A stretch of 64,000 nt of DNA from Kineosporia rhizophila (lineage in GTDB: Bacteria; Actinomycetota; Actinomycetes; Actinomycetales; Kineosporiaceae). A program made the position numbers and the translations under genes. Of the stretch, positions 17,031 to 25,845 are shown piece after piece. The first letter of the stretch is position 1. Each line of letters opens with the position of its first letter. The notes under the pieces are model-generated. The model was not told the origin of the DNA. It ran no database searches and saw only the letters and a list, made by a program, of their open reading frames with translations. The DNA is taken from assembly GCF_021277265.1 (NCBI RefSeq), contig NZ_JAJSOH010000030.1:1-64000 (forward strand), given 5' to 3'.

Positions 17031-17936
17031 TCAGGCGGCGGTCGTGCCGGGGGTGCTGTGACCGATGGCGCGGAAGACGTCGTCCAGGCGGGTCGGCCCG
17101 GCCTCGAGGTCGACCAGCTCCACGCCGTTGTCGAACGCCCAGCCCAGCAGCAGGTGCAGGTCCTTCTGCAGCTCCTGGGTCTCCACCCGGTAGCGGCCCT
17201 CGTGGGTGCGGGTCGCGCTCACCGGCAGGCCGGACAGCGGCGCGAGCAGGCCGAAGCTGATCACTGCGGGCAGGGTGCGGGTCAGCTCGGCGACCGTGCC
17301 CTCGCGGTAGAAGGTGCCGCCGTGCATCAGGCCGATCCGGTCGGCACGCTGCTGCGCCTCTTCCAGGTAGTGGGTGGTCAGCACCACGGTGGAACCCGCC
17401 TCGCGCAACCGGTCGACCGACTCCCACAGGTCGTCACGGGACTGGATGTCCAGGCCGGTGGTGGGCTCGTCGAGGAAGACCAGCTCCGGGGTGCCGTAGA
17501 CGGCGGTGGCGAAGTCCAGGCGCCGCTTCTCGCCGCCGGACAGCTGCGAGACCCGGGTCCCGGCCTTGCGGGTCAGGCCGACCGCGTCGATCACCCGGGC
17601 CGGGTCGTCCTCGCGGCGGGTCAGCGTGCCGATCACCTGCACCGACTCGCGCACCGTGAGGTCGGGCGAGAAGCCGCTCTCCTGCAGCATGATGCCCATC
17701 CGGGGCCGCACCGCCCGGCGGTCGCGGGGGTCCTGGCCGAACACCCGCACGGTGCCCGAGGTGGGCCGGCGGTGCCCCTCCACCGTCTCCAGGGTGGAGG
17801 TCTTGCCGGCCCCGTTCGTCCCCAGCAGGGCGTACAGCTCACCGCTGCGCACCTCGAAGGACAGGTCCTTGACGGCGTGGAAGTCGCCGTACTTCAGGTT
17901 GAGTTGCTGAACCTCGATGACTGGTGTGGTGGACAT
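17031..17936 (-). CDS. ABC transporter ATP-binding protein (DrrA type)
   Basis: 301 residues. Walker A LLGTNGAGKTSTLETVEGHR, Q-loop LQESGFSP, signature QLSGGEKRRLDFATAVYG, Walker B ELVFLDEPTTGLD and the switch His in VVLTTHYLEEA are all present. The C-terminal extension after about residue 220 is typical of the daunorubicin-resistance subfamily. Pairs with the downstream ABC-2 permease as an exporter. The ATG at 17936 gives a normal N-terminus; the open frame extends to 18002 without homology. It lies 46 bp downstream of the GMC oxidoreductase gene, so co-transcription is possible. Confidence 0.92.
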   Translation of the reverse strand: MSTTPVIEVQQLNLKYGDFHAVKDLSFEVRSGELYALLGTNGAGKTSTLETVEGHRRPTSGTVRVFGQDPRDRRAVRPRMGIMLQESGFSPDLTVRESVQVIGTLTRREDDPARVIDAVGLTRKAGTRVSQLSGGEKRRLDFATAVYGTPELVFLDEPTTGLDIQSRDDLWESVDRLREAGSTVVLTTHYLEEAQQRADRIGLMHGGTFYREGTVAELTRTLPAVISFGLLAPLSGLPVSATRTHEGRYRVETQELQKDLHLLLGWAFDNGVELVDLEAGPTRLDDVFRAIGHSTPGTTAA

Positions 17937-17982
17937 GACTCCATCCCACCGCCGACCCGGCCGGATCGGCAGTGCGGTGAAG

Positions 17983-19704
17983 TCACCAGCCACCCATGAC
18001 ATTTTCCCGGGTCGACGGTGACACCGGCATCTGTGTGCCCGGCAACGCGGCCGAGAGCCGGGTGCGCAGGTGGTCGGCCAGGCGGGTGCTCAGGGCCACG
18101 ATGGTCAGGGTCGGGTTCACGTAGCCGAGGCTGGTCGGGAACACCGAACTGCCGGCCACGTAGAGGTTGCGCAGCCCGTGCACCCGGCTGTCCGGGTCCA
18201 CCACCCCGAGCTTCGGGTCGGGGTGCATGCGGGTGCCGCCCATCGGGTGGTGCATCCCCCCGAAGTGCGGGCGCAGCGGGCCGTCGAACCGCATCCACGG
18301 CTCGAACCGGCCCAGCCCGGCCTTCTCCACCGCCACCCCGAAGTAGGCCATGCTGCGCAGCAGGTTGCGCTGGTCGCTCTGGGTCCAGTTCATCTTCAGG
18401 TGCAGCCGGCGACGGCCCAGGGCGTCGCGCTGGGCGGCCAGGGTCAGCCGGTTCTCGCGCAGCGGCGACTGCTCGGTGGCCACGTGCACCTGCAGCAGGG
18501 AGAACTGCGAGCGGTCCACCTCCGGGCGCGACCAGCCCCCGCGGAACCACTGGTAGGCGTCCGGCGAGCGGTACCAGTCGGAGGGGCCGGAGCGGTCGAA
18601 GGTGCGCAGCACCGCGGCGGTCTCGCCGGGACGGGACAGCAGCGTGCGGGCCTTCTCCCAGGGCTGGGAGACGAGCCGGCCGTGCAGCAGGGGCTTGAGC
18701 GATCGCAGGGCCCGCTCGGCGGTGGAGTTGAAACCGGGCCGGCGCGGCACGAACACCGCGCCCATGTTCAGCAGTTCCTCCTGGCGCTTGAACTCCTGGT
18801 CGAACGAGAGCACGCCGTTGACCATCTGGCCGCCCACGTAGTGCAGGTCGTACAGCCCGACCCGCTCCAGCACGTCCGGCGAGGACGGCTCGATGGCCCC
18901 GAGCCGCAGTTCCGGGTGGTCGGTGACCCAGCAGCCCACGTTGTCGTGGCGGTTGCCCGGACCGCCCGGGCGGAACGGCAGCGACGACAGGAGCACCTGG
19001 CTGTTCTCGACCCCGCCGCCGGCCAGGACGAAGATCTCGGCGTACACGGAGAAGGTGCTGCCGTCGGCCCGCACGACCACGGCCCGGTGGATGCGGTCGT
19101 CGTCGCGCCCGCCGTCGAGGGCGATCACCGTGCTGCCGACCATCACGCGCACGTTGGGGGCGGCGGTCAGCTGGTCGCGGGCCAGGAGGGTGAAGGTGTC
19201 GGCCGGGGCGTACTGGGCCATGCGGGTCTGCAGCCGGCCCACCGGCAGCACCGGGGTCGAGGGGGTGGACCAGGCGGCCGGGTCGTCGTTCATGACGCTG
19301 CCGGCCCAGGTGTGGTGGGCCCGGTCGTAGTAGGGCGCGAGCTCCTGGCCGCCCACCGCCCAGCCGCTGTCGGGCTGCCACGCCTTGGCCTCGAAGTCGA
19401 CCGGTTCGCCGGTCAGCGTGCGCGCGTAGACCCGGCTCTGCCCGGGCCAGGTGACGTGCACCCAGTCGTTGGCCGTACCACCGAACTGGCGGCGGCGGGC
19501 GCCGGCCATGGCGTGCGGCTGGTAGTAGGGCGACTCCATCTGGCTGCCGGCCAGGTCCTGGGCCGCCTCGTCGGGTTCGTACCGACCGCTCTCCAGCACC
19601 AGCACCTCGAAGGGGGCACCGATGCATTCCCGGGCGACGGTGAGCCCGGCCGGACCCGCGCCGATCACACACACATCGGTGTGCACGTCTTGGCTACTGG
19701 ACAC
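17983..19704 (-). CDS. GMC-family FAD-dependent oxidoreductase
   Basis: 573 residues. The N-terminal dinucleotide fold DVCVIGAGPAGLTVARECIG binds FAD. The middle has RRRQFGGTANDWVHVTWPG, and the C-terminal block HPMGGTRMHPDPKLGVVDPD is followed by LYVAGSSVFPTSLGYVNPTL with the catalytic-site region of glucose-methanol-choline oxidoreductases. The electron acceptor and alcohol or sterol substrate cannot be told. There is no signal peptide. GTG at 19704 follows AGGAGT at a good distance. It is isolated from the RmlD-like gene upstream by 186 bp in which I see no strong feature. Confidence 0.88.
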   Translation of the reverse strand: MSSSQDVHTDVCVIGAGPAGLTVARECIGAPFEVLVLESGRYEPDEAAQDLAGSQMESPYYQPHAMAGARRRQFGGTANDWVHVTWPGQSRVYARTLTGEPVDFEAKAWQPDSGWAVGGQELAPYYDRAHHTWAGSVMNDDPAAWSTPSTPVLPVGRLQTRMAQYAPADTFTLLARDQLTAAPNVRVMVGSTVIALDGGRDDDRIHRAVVVRADGSTFSVYAEIFVLAGGGVENSQVLLSSLPFRPGGPGNRHDNVGCWVTDHPELRLGAIEPSSPDVLERVGLYDLHYVGGQMVNGVLSFDQEFKRQEELLNMGAVFVPRRPGFNSTAERALRSLKPLLHGRLVSQPWEKARTLLSRPGETAAVLRTFDRSGPSDWYRSPDAYQWFRGGWSRPEVDRSQFSLLQVHVATEQSPLRENRLTLAAQRDALGRRRLHLKMNWTQSDQRNLLRSMAYFGVAVEKAGLGRFEPWMRFDGPLRPHFGGMHHPMGGTRMHPDPKLGVVDPDSRVHGLRNLYVAGSSVFPTSLGYVNPTLTIVALSTRLADHLRTRLSAALPGTQMPVSPSTRENVMGGW

Positions 19705-19890
19705 CTGCGGGTCACTCCTAGGACGTCGGGGACGACGACCGTACCAATGAGCTGCCGGTGTCCGGAACGAAAAGTTTTACGCCACAATGGTCTTCGTCGG
19801 CCAACTCTCCAGTTGCGTGAGGCTGGCGGAACTCCTGAGCGGCAGGCGGCAGGTGGGTCACCAGTGACGTAAGGGTAGAGATGGGGCGTC

Positions 19891-20715
19891 TCAACCCCGG
19901 GCCAGGAACTCCCGCGCGCCGCGCAGCCGCGTCGCCAGACGGGCCTGGGTGCGGGTGCTGTCGAGCCGCACGTCCAGCGGCCCGGCCACTCCCGAGGCGG
20001 CGCGACTGCCCACCGGCAGCGCGGTCTCGTCCAGCCCGTCGCGACGGGCGATCAGCAGGCCCAGCTCGTGCCGGCTCACGGCGTCGGCACCGGCCAGGTG
20101 GCACACACCGCCCGGCCCGTTCGCGCGGGCCAGTTCCAGCAGTGCGCCCGCCAGGTCAGCGACGTGCACCGCGCACCTTACGTCGTCGGCGAAGAGCACC
20201 CCCGACGTGGCCCCGCTCGCCAGCGCGTGCACGAGCTTCTCGGTGGGCGAGTCACCGTTGCCCACGATCAGCGAGGTGCGGGCGATCACCGCGCCCGGCA
20301 GCAGGCCGGCCACGGCCACCTCGGCCGCCGCCTTCGCGGCGCCGTAGGCGTGCACCGGGTCAGGTCGCGCACTCTCGTCGTAGACGACCGCCTTCCCGGA
20401 GAAGAGCGCGTCGCTGGAGACCTGCACGAGCCGACCACCGATGGACGCCGTTGCGGCCGCCACGTGCATGGCACCTTCGGCGGTGGTGGCCCAGTCGGAC
20501 TGCTTGTACGCGGTGTTGACCACCATGTCAGGCCGCAGCCGGTCCAGGAGGGCGGCGACCTCGGCCCGGTCGGTCACATCCAGCCGGTGCCACCGTCCCT
20601 CGCCCGCCGGCCGGGCTGAGAGGTACGTGCCGTGGACCTCACCCTCGGCCACCCCGGCCTGCTTCATCAGTTCGCCGCCCAGGTACCCACTGCCACCGAT
20701 CACGAGAAGGCGCAT
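19891..20715 (-). CDS. NAD(P)-dependent sugar-nucleotide reductase-like protein (RmlD/extended SDR)
   Basis: 274 residues. The Rossmann glycine motif is MRLLVIGGSGYLGGELMKQA. The SDR catalytic elements are VQVSSDALFSGK (Ser) and HAYGAAKAAAE (Tyr-x3-Lys). LDVTDRAEVAALLDRLRPDM and NTAYKQSDW match dTDP-4-dehydrorhamnose reductase. No other rhamnose genes are nearby, so the real substrate is uncertain. Divergent from a SorC regulator, with a palindrome between them. Confidence 0.84.
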   Translation of the reverse strand: MRLLVIGGSGYLGGELMKQAGVAEGEVHGTYLSARPAGEGRWHRLDVTDRAEVAALLDRLRPDMVVNTAYKQSDWATTAEGAMHVAAATASIGGRLVQVSSDALFSGKAVVYDESARPDPVHAYGAAKAAAEVAVAGLLPGAVIARTSLIVGNGDSPTEKLVHALASGATSGVLFADDVRCAVHVADLAGALLELARANGPGGVCHLAGADAVSRHELGLLIARRDGLDETALPVGSRAASGVAGPLDVRLDSTRTQARLATRLRGAREFLARG

Positions 20716-20743
20716 GACCGGACTCTAGAAGGGGAGGCCGTTG

Positions 20744-20755
20744 GAATAGCTATTC
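20744..20755. promoter_or_regulatory. Perfect 12-bp palindrome, candidate SorC operator
   Basis: GAATAGCTATTC sits between the divergent reductase (start 20715) and SorC regulator (start 20778), 11 bp upstream of the SorC -10 box. It is AT-rich against a GC-rich background. An autoregulatory or shared operator is inferred. Confidence 0.6.
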
Positions 20756-20765
20756 ACCAATGGCC

Positions 20766-20771
20766 TAGTAT
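20766..20771 (+). promoter_or_regulatory. -10 box of the SorC gene, leaderless start
   Basis: TAGTAT ends six bases before the GTG start codon at 20778 and no ribosome-binding site is present. Transcription probably begins at the start codon itself. Confidence 0.6.
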
Positions 20772-20777
20772 GCAGCA

Positions 20778-21779
20778 GTGACCAGCACACCCCCTCCGGA
20801 CCCGTCCGCGCGCAGCCGCGACCTCGAGCCCGAACAGCTGCGCCTGCTGGTGCGGGTGGCCCGGCTGTACCACGAGCAGGGCGTGCGCCAGCCGCAGATC
20901 GCGGCCGACCTGCACATCTCCCAGCCCCGGGTGTCCCGGCTGCTGAAACAGGCCACCCAGCTGGGCATCGTGCACACCGTCGTCACCGTTCCCACCGGCA
21001 TCCACGCCGACGTGGAGGAACGGCTCAAGGCCCGCTACGGCCTGCGCGACGCGGTGGTCGCCGAGGTCCCGGCCGGCGACGAGGACCGGTTGCTCTCGGT
21101 CCTGGCCGGGGCAGCCGCCGCCTACCTCGACGCCACCCTGCACGGCGGCGACGAGATCGGCCTGTCCGCCTGGAGCGCCTCCCTGCTGGCCACCGTCGAG
21201 GCGATGCGGCCCAAGCGGCCCGCCGTCGCCCGCAACGTCAGCCAGGTGCTGGGCGGCATCGGCGACCCCACCGCCCAGATGCGGGCCACCCGCCTGCTCA
21301 CCCGCTTCGCCGAGGTCACCGGCGGCCAGCCGCTGTTCATGCCCACCCCGGGCCTGGTCGGCAGCCCGCAACTGCGCGAGGCCCTCACCCAGGACGCCTC
21401 GGTCGCCCAGATCGTGCGGGCCTGGGACGAGCTGACCCTGCTCCTGGTCGGCATCGGCGCCCTCTCCCCCTCACCGCTCCTGCGCAGCAGCGGCAACGCG
21501 ATCACCGAGACCGACCAGCGCGAACTGCGGGAGCTGAACGCGGTCGGCGACGTCTGCCTGCGCTACTTCGACGCCGAGGGCCGGCTCGTGCCCTCCACCT
21601 TCGACCAGCGCGTCGTCGGCATCACCCCGCAGCAGTTGCTGAGCGTCGAACGCCGTCTGGCCGTGGCCGGGGGCACCGACAAGCACGCCGCCATCCGCGC
21701 CGCCCTCACCGGCGGCTGGGTCAACATCCTGATCACCGACCTGGACACCGCCGCCGCCCTGCTCGCCGAGCAGCCTTAG
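20778..21779 (+). CDS. SorC/DeoR-type sugar-binding transcriptional regulator
   Basis: 333 residues. The N-terminal HTH is RLYHEQGVRQPQIAADLHIS followed by QPRVSRLLKQA, and the C-terminal SorC effector domain begins around residue 70. The late block NAVGDVCLRYFDAEGR and the sugar-phosphate site sequence RRLAVAGGTDKHAAIRAALT are typical. Usually such proteins respond to phosphorylated sugars. It probably controls the divergent reductase. The GTG start gives a short N-terminus with a leaderless promoter. The stop overlaps the convergent LysR gene by 4 bp. Confidence 0.9.
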   Translation: MTSTPPPDPSARSRDLEPEQLRLLVRVARLYHEQGVRQPQIAADLHISQPRVSRLLKQATQLGIVHTVVTVPTGIHADVEERLKARYGLRDAVVAEVPAGDEDRLLSVLAGAAAAYLDATLHGGDEIGLSAWSASLLATVEAMRPKRPAVARNVSQVLGGIGDPTAQMRATRLLTRFAEVTGGQPLFMPTPGLVGSPQLREALTQDASVAQIVRAWDELTLLLVGIGALSPSPLLRSSGNAITETDQRELRELNAVGDVCLRYFDAEGRLVPSTFDQRVVGITPQQLLSVERRLAVAGGTDKHAAIRAALTGGWVNILITDLDTAAALLAEQP

Positions 21780-22696
21780 AGCCTCACCACGGCGGGCGGG
21801 GGCGGGTTCTGCTCGGCCGCCTCACCCAGGGCCTGCCGGAAAACCTCCACCGCACGGTGTTTGGAGCTCCCGGCCCGCACCGCGGTGAACAGCCGCCGGT
21901 GCGGGCGGCCCGGAAGCTGCACCAGCTGCAGGCCTTCCAGCAGCGCGCCCATCAGGCCGGGCAGGAAGGCGACCGCGTGCCCCTGCCGGACCAGGTGCAC
22001 GTGCAGCGAGGGGTCGGGGCTCTCGAACCGCACCCGCGGCTCGAACCCGGCCTCACGGCAGACGATGTCGGCCCAGCGCCGGGCCGTGGAATTGGGTGGG
22101 TCCAGCGCCCAGGGCAGCTCGGCCAGGTCCGACAGCGAGGCCGGGCGCTCGCTGAGCGGCCCGTGCCGCGGCAGGGCCAGCAGCATCGCATCGTGAGTCA
22201 GCACCGACAGGTCCACCCCGGCGCGCACCGGTTCGGGCACACCGGGATGCTCCTCCCCCAGGATCAGGTCGAAGTCGTGGGCCAGCAGCCCGTCGTAGGC
22301 CGGGGACACCTCGCGCTGAGTGATCGCCACCTCCAGGCGCGGATGGGCCTGGGCCAGCACGCTCAGCGCCACCGGGGCCAGGCTGAGCACCACGCTCTGG
22401 AACGAGGCCACCCGCAGCAGCCCCCGGATCTCCGGCTGGGCGGCCGACAGCTCGGCCTCGGCCAGCTCCAGCTGGGCCAGGACCGCCTCGGTGTGCCGCA
22501 CCAGGTTCAGCGCGTCGTCGGTCAGCCGCACCCGGCGCCCGACCTTCACCAGCAGCGGCACCCCCACCTCCCGCTCCAGCTGGGTGAGCTGCTGGGAAAT
22601 GGCCGAGGGGGTGTAGCTCAGCACCCGGGCAACTTCCGCGAGAGTCCCAGAACGGTTCAGTTCGTGCAGGATTCGCAAACGGGACAGATTGAGCAC
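21776..22696 (-). CDS. LysR-family transcriptional regulator
   Basis: 306 residues. The winged HTH is LSRLRILHELNRSGTLAEVA followed by LSYTPSAISQQLTQLEREVG, the standard LysR start. The effector-binding domain runs from about residue 90 (GLLRVASFQSVVLSLAPVAL) and ends PPPPAVVRL. GTG at 22696. Divergent from an EamA-family exporter 86 bp away, which it probably regulates. The intervening DNA (22725-22755) is AT-rich with repeated CTAA/GACTAA words but no dyad I would call with confidence. Confidence 0.9.
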   Translation of the reverse strand: MLNLSRLRILHELNRSGTLAEVARVLSYTPSAISQQLTQLEREVGVPLLVKVGRRVRLTDDALNLVRHTEAVLAQLELAEAELSAAQPEIRGLLRVASFQSVVLSLAPVALSVLAQAHPRLEVAITQREVSPAYDGLLAHDFDLILGEEHPGVPEPVRAGVDLSVLTHDAMLLALPRHGPLSERPASLSDLAELPWALDPPNSTARRWADIVCREAGFEPRVRFESPDPSLHVHLVRQGHAVAFLPGLMGALLEGLQLVQLPGRPHRRLFTAVRAGSSKHRAVEVFRQALGEAAEQNPPPPAVVRL

Positions 22697-22782
22697 AGAA
22701 ACAGACCCATCAGCTCATCTAATGCTTTCCGTTGACTAACGTTCACTAGACTAAATGAAGGTTGGCCCACGATGCTGGCCGC

Positions 22783-23688
22783 ATGCCCCGCACGTCCAAC
22801 ACGTCCAACCCTGCCGTCCTGCTCGTTCTCGGCTCCTGCATTTCCCTGCAGTTCGGCGCCGCCCTCGCAGCCCAGTTGTTCCCCACCCTCGGCGCCTGGG
22901 GAACCACCACGCTGCGACTGGGCATAGCGGCCCTGGTACTGCTGGCCATCGCCCGCCCGGCGGTCCGCGCCTGGAAGTGGGACCAGTGGCGCGCCACCTT
23001 CGCCCTGGGCCTGGCCCTGGCCGGGATGAACGGCTTCTTCTACGCCGCGATCGAGCGCATCCCGCTGGGCACCGCCGTCGCCATCGAGTTCCTCGGCCCG
23101 CTGGCCCTCGCCGCCCTGCTCACCCGCACGGGCCGCGACCTGGTCTGGGTCGGCCTGGCCCTGCTCGGCATGGCCGTCCTCGGCCTCGAGAGCCTGCTCA
23201 GCACAACCGGTCTCGACCCGCTGGGCGTCGGCTTCGCCCTGATCGCCGCGGTGTTCTGGGCCCTGTACATCCAGACCGGCGCCCGAGTCGGCATTCTCGT
23301 GCCCGGCACCGGCGGCCTGGCCATCGCTCTGGCCGTGGCCACCCTGGCCGTCTCCCCGCTCGGCCTGTCCGGCGCCACCGCCGTGACCGAGGCCCCGCAC
23401 CTGCTGCTGATCGCCCTCGGCACCGCGCTGCTGGCCTCGGTGATCCCCTACACCCTGGAACTGGCTGCGATGCGCCGGGTTCCGCGCAACGTGTTCGGCA
23501 TCCTGCTCAGCCTGGAACCCGTCGCCGCCACCGCGATCGGCTGGCTGCTGCTGCACCAGCACGCGGGGCCGCTGCGCCTGGCCGCGGTCGTCCTGGTGGT
23601 CGCCGCCAGCGTCGGCTCCAGCCTCTCGGCCGGCCGCGCGGCGCGCGAGGAGGAGCCGGTCAGCTCGCCAGAACCAGTACGAGGGTGA
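22783..23688 (+). CDS. EamA-family (RhtA-like) exporter
   Basis: 301 residues with about ten hydrophobic helices in two repeated halves (DMT superfamily). GMNGFFYAAIERIPLGTAVA followed by IEFLGPL is the hallmark of the RhtA amino-acid/homoserine efflux subgroup, and SVIPYTLELAAMRRVPRNVF repeats the motif in the second half. An inner-membrane exporter of amino acids or similar metabolites. ATG at 22783 is preferred over the TTG at 22762. The C-terminal 29 bp overlap the convergent DUF1304 gene. Confidence 0.87.
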   Translation: MPRTSNTSNPAVLLVLGSCISLQFGAALAAQLFPTLGAWGTTTLRLGIAALVLLAIARPAVRAWKWDQWRATFALGLALAGMNGFFYAAIERIPLGTAVAIEFLGPLALAALLTRTGRDLVWVGLALLGMAVLGLESLLSTTGLDPLGVGFALIAAVFWALYIQTGARVGILVPGTGGLAIALAVATLAVSPLGLSGATAVTEAPHLLLIALGTALLASVIPYTLELAAMRRVPRNVFGILLSLEPVAATAIGWLLLHQHAGPLRLAAVVLVVAASVGSSLSAGRAAREEEPVSSPEPVRG

Positions 23689-24046
23689 GAGCGGGCGGCA
23701 CGAACTGCGGCACCGCCGAACGCAGGTAGCGCCGGCCCGTCGTGGCCAGCACCACACCCGCCAGGGCCATGCAGGCACTACCGAACACCACCAGCGACTT
23801 ACCCACCACCAGCGCATCGCCCTCGCCGTGGATCAGCACCAGCCCCACGGCGAGGCCGATCGCCAGCGCCAGGTTGTAGAAGCCCTGGTTGTAGGCCATC
23901 GGCCGGATCGTCTGGGCCTCGGCCGCACCGGCCACGCCGAAGCGCCCGAACACGGCCGGGCGGGTCCACAACACGCTCTCCAGCGCGAACGCGGCCACAT
24001 GGAAGAGCACCGCCAGAACTCCGGTGACGGTCGCGGCGATGAGCAC
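23660..24046 (-). CDS. DUF1304-family membrane protein
   Basis: 128 residues with four hydrophobic helices. FHVAAFALESVLWTRPAVFG and MAYNQGFYNLALAIGLAVGL are the family's signature sequences. The function of DUF1304 proteins is unknown. GTG at 24046 follows GAGGAG. It is divergent from a TetR regulator, and two inverted repeats lie between them, so it is the likely TetR target. Confidence 0.85.
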   Translation of the reverse strand: MLIAATVTGVLAVLFHVAAFALESVLWTRPAVFGRFGVAGAAEAQTIRPMAYNQGFYNLALAIGLAVGLVLIHGEGDALVVGKSLVVFGSACMALAGVVLATTGRRYLRSAVPQFVPPALTLVLVLAS

Positions 24047-24097
24047 GATTTCTCCTCTGAACCGGCCTGATCTCATTCGATCGGCCTGGAAACATTC

Positions 24098-24139
24098 CGG
24101 ACCGCTCGGTCCGATCCGCTACTCTGGACCGACCGGTCC
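24098..24139. promoter_or_regulatory. Two tandem TetR operators
   Basis: Site 1 (24098-24113) is CGGACCG-CT-CGGTCCG, a perfect dyad. Site 2 (24126-24139) is GGACCG-AC-CGGTCC. They share the same half-site and are 27 bp apart centre to centre, between the divergent DUF1304 and TetR genes. Their placement suggests control of both genes. Confidence 0.82.
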
Positions 24140-24170
24140 GGAAAGTCAACCGGCCGCGGAGGAGACGAAG

Positions 24171-24737
24171 ATGGCGCGCAGCAAGGAGTTCGACGACCTC
24201 ACCGCGGTCACGGCGGCCCGGGACGTGTTCTGGGAACGCGGCTACGCCTCCACCTCCCTGGCCCAGCTCCAGGCCGCCACCGGCCTCAGCAAGTCCAGCC
24301 TGTACGAGACGTACGGCAGCAAACGCGGCCTCTTCTCCCGCGCCGCCGAGAACTACCTCGAGCACATCATCACGCCACGTCTGCGCCCCCTGGAGGAAGC
24401 TGACGCCGGGCGGGACGAACTGGTCGCCTACTTCGAGGGCCTGACCGACTACTTCACCCGCGCTCCCGAGCACGTCACGCGGCGCGGCTGCCTGCTGCTG
24501 AACACCTCGATGGACCTGAACGACCTCGACGAGGACGCCGCCCAGTTGATCCGTGACTACCGCGCCCGGGTCCACGCGGCCTTCCTGGGTATTGCCGGCC
24601 GAACCAGGGACGATCCGGCGCCAGAAGCCGAGATCCTCACCGCTGCACAGATCGGGTTGATGGTCACTGCCCGGCTCGACCCGGCCGTGGCGGCGCATCT
24701 CGCCCGCAGCCTGGCCCACCGCGTTCAGGCCTGGTGA
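24171..24737 (+). CDS. TetR-family transcriptional regulator
   Basis: 188 residues. The N-terminal HTH is TAARDVFWERGYASTSLAQL followed by QAATGLSKSSLYETYGSKRG. The C-terminal domain has HVTRRGCLLLNTSMDLNDLD, as in the AcuR/YxaF-like subgroup. A GGAGGAGAC ribosome-binding site precedes the ATG. Two CGGACCG-type operators immediately upstream suggest autoregulation and control of the divergent DUF1304 gene. Confidence 0.9.
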   Translation: MARSKEFDDLTAVTAARDVFWERGYASTSLAQLQAATGLSKSSLYETYGSKRGLFSRAAENYLEHIITPRLRPLEEADAGRDELVAYFEGLTDYFTRAPEHVTRRGCLLLNTSMDLNDLDEDAAQLIRDYRARVHAAFLGIAGRTRDDPAPEAEILTAAQIGLMVTARLDPAVAAHLARSLAHRVQAW

Positions 24738-24759
24738 GTTCCAGCCGGCGGTGCTGGCC

Positions 24760-25602
24760 TCAGCCGGCGTCGCAGATCTGCGTGACCTGCGACTGGCTGC
24801 GCCCGATCCACCCCGCCACCTCGGTCACGCCCTTCCAGCGGCCGTTCGCATCACGCTTCACGTACTGTCGCACGAGCGCATCCCTCACCTCGGTGGCCGC
24901 CCGCCGCCGCGCCTGCGCCGTGAGCAACTCCACCGTGACCTGGTAGTACTCAACCCGAGCCGACTCGACGTCAACCGGCGCCTCAACCGCGCGGGCCCTC
25001 GCCAGCGTCCTCAATTCGCTCTCGCCCATGAGCTTCAGCTCGGCGGCGGGGGCCAGAGCCGCAGCTCGGGCTGCGAAGAACTCGTCCGGCTGCCAGTGCC
25101 CCGCCTTCTGCAGGCCCTGACCGGCCCTGGGATCGAAGCAGGTCAGGATCCAGGCCAGACGCGCGCGCTCGCTGCGGCACCGGTCAACCACCCCCTCGAC
25201 CTCCTGCAGCAGGCTCGCCACCACCTTGAGCCGGGCCGGCAGCTCGGTAGCCGTGGGGGCGCCGCCCACCTCGGCCCTCACCCAGGCCGACTCCCGGGCG
25301 GTGATCTCGTCGGCGTCAGGGATGCGCAGCCCCGAGCGGGTGCGCTGCTCCTTGGCCGGGGCCTGCGGCAACGGAAGCTCCTGCACGTCGGCCCGCTGTT
25401 CCCCCGCCAGCTCCCGCCCCTGCTTACGCCGCTTGGACACCGACTGCCGCGACGCCCCGAGCAGACCCGCGATCTGCTCCACACCCCAGCCGGCCTCGTC
25501 GATGAGCGCAGCGACATAGCCGCTCAGCACGGCGGACCGCTCACGGTCGGCCTGCAGCTCCTGGAGCTGCCGCGCGACCACCGCCTCCGGACCCTCCGGC
25601 AT
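24760..25602 (-). CDS. Unknown protein with two predicted helix-turn-helix segments
   Basis: 280 residues, not recognised. Near the N-terminus GWGVEQIAGLLGASRQSVSK followed by RRKQG reads as a helix-turn-helix with a basic recognition helix. The last 25 residues (KGVTEVAGWIGRSQSQVTQI) read as a second one. The middle is helical and charged (ARLKVVASLLQEVEGVVDR, ARLAWILTCFDPRAGQGLQK, HWQPDEFFAARAAALAPAAE). The layout suggests a DNA-binding protein with terminal HTHs joined by a helical core, perhaps a regulator or partition-like protein. It starts at ATG 25602 and stands alone, 23 bp from the convergent TetR gene. Normal codon usage supports a real gene. Confidence 0.72.
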   Translation of the reverse strand: MPEGPEAVVARQLQELQADRERSAVLSGYVAALIDEAGWGVEQIAGLLGASRQSVSKRRKQGRELAGEQRADVQELPLPQAPAKEQRTRSGLRIPDADEITARESAWVRAEVGGAPTATELPARLKVVASLLQEVEGVVDRCRSERARLAWILTCFDPRAGQGLQKAGHWQPDEFFAARAAALAPAAELKLMGESELRTLARARAVEAPVDVESARVEYYQVTVELLTAQARRRAATEVRDALVRQYVKRDANGRWKGVTEVAGWIGRSQSQVTQICDAG

Positions 25603-25845
25603 GCCTCACCCCACTCACCCGATGCGGCTGACAACCTACCCAGTGTCGACCTAGGGGCCAGCGACGCCCCTGCCGCGCGGGCAGAGCGGCCGGTCGAGCG
25701 TCATACGTGAAGTGTCCGAACAGTCCTATGGACGTTTGTGGCTCCGACGCGGGAACGGCGGCTGACGTCGTGGAACCGGATGTTGGCCGATCATTCGCGC
25801 CGACGCGACCGGCCCGTTCGCACACAACCCCTATGGTCAGGCCCC

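Noticed and set aside
20744..20755. Restriction-type short palindrome as proof of a SorC site
   Set aside because: Twelve bases fit an operator by position but could occur by chance; kept at moderate confidence only.
24734..25710. Plus-strand ORFs opposite the two-HTH protein
   Set aside because: They overlap an intact minus-strand gene and are typical high-GC shadows.
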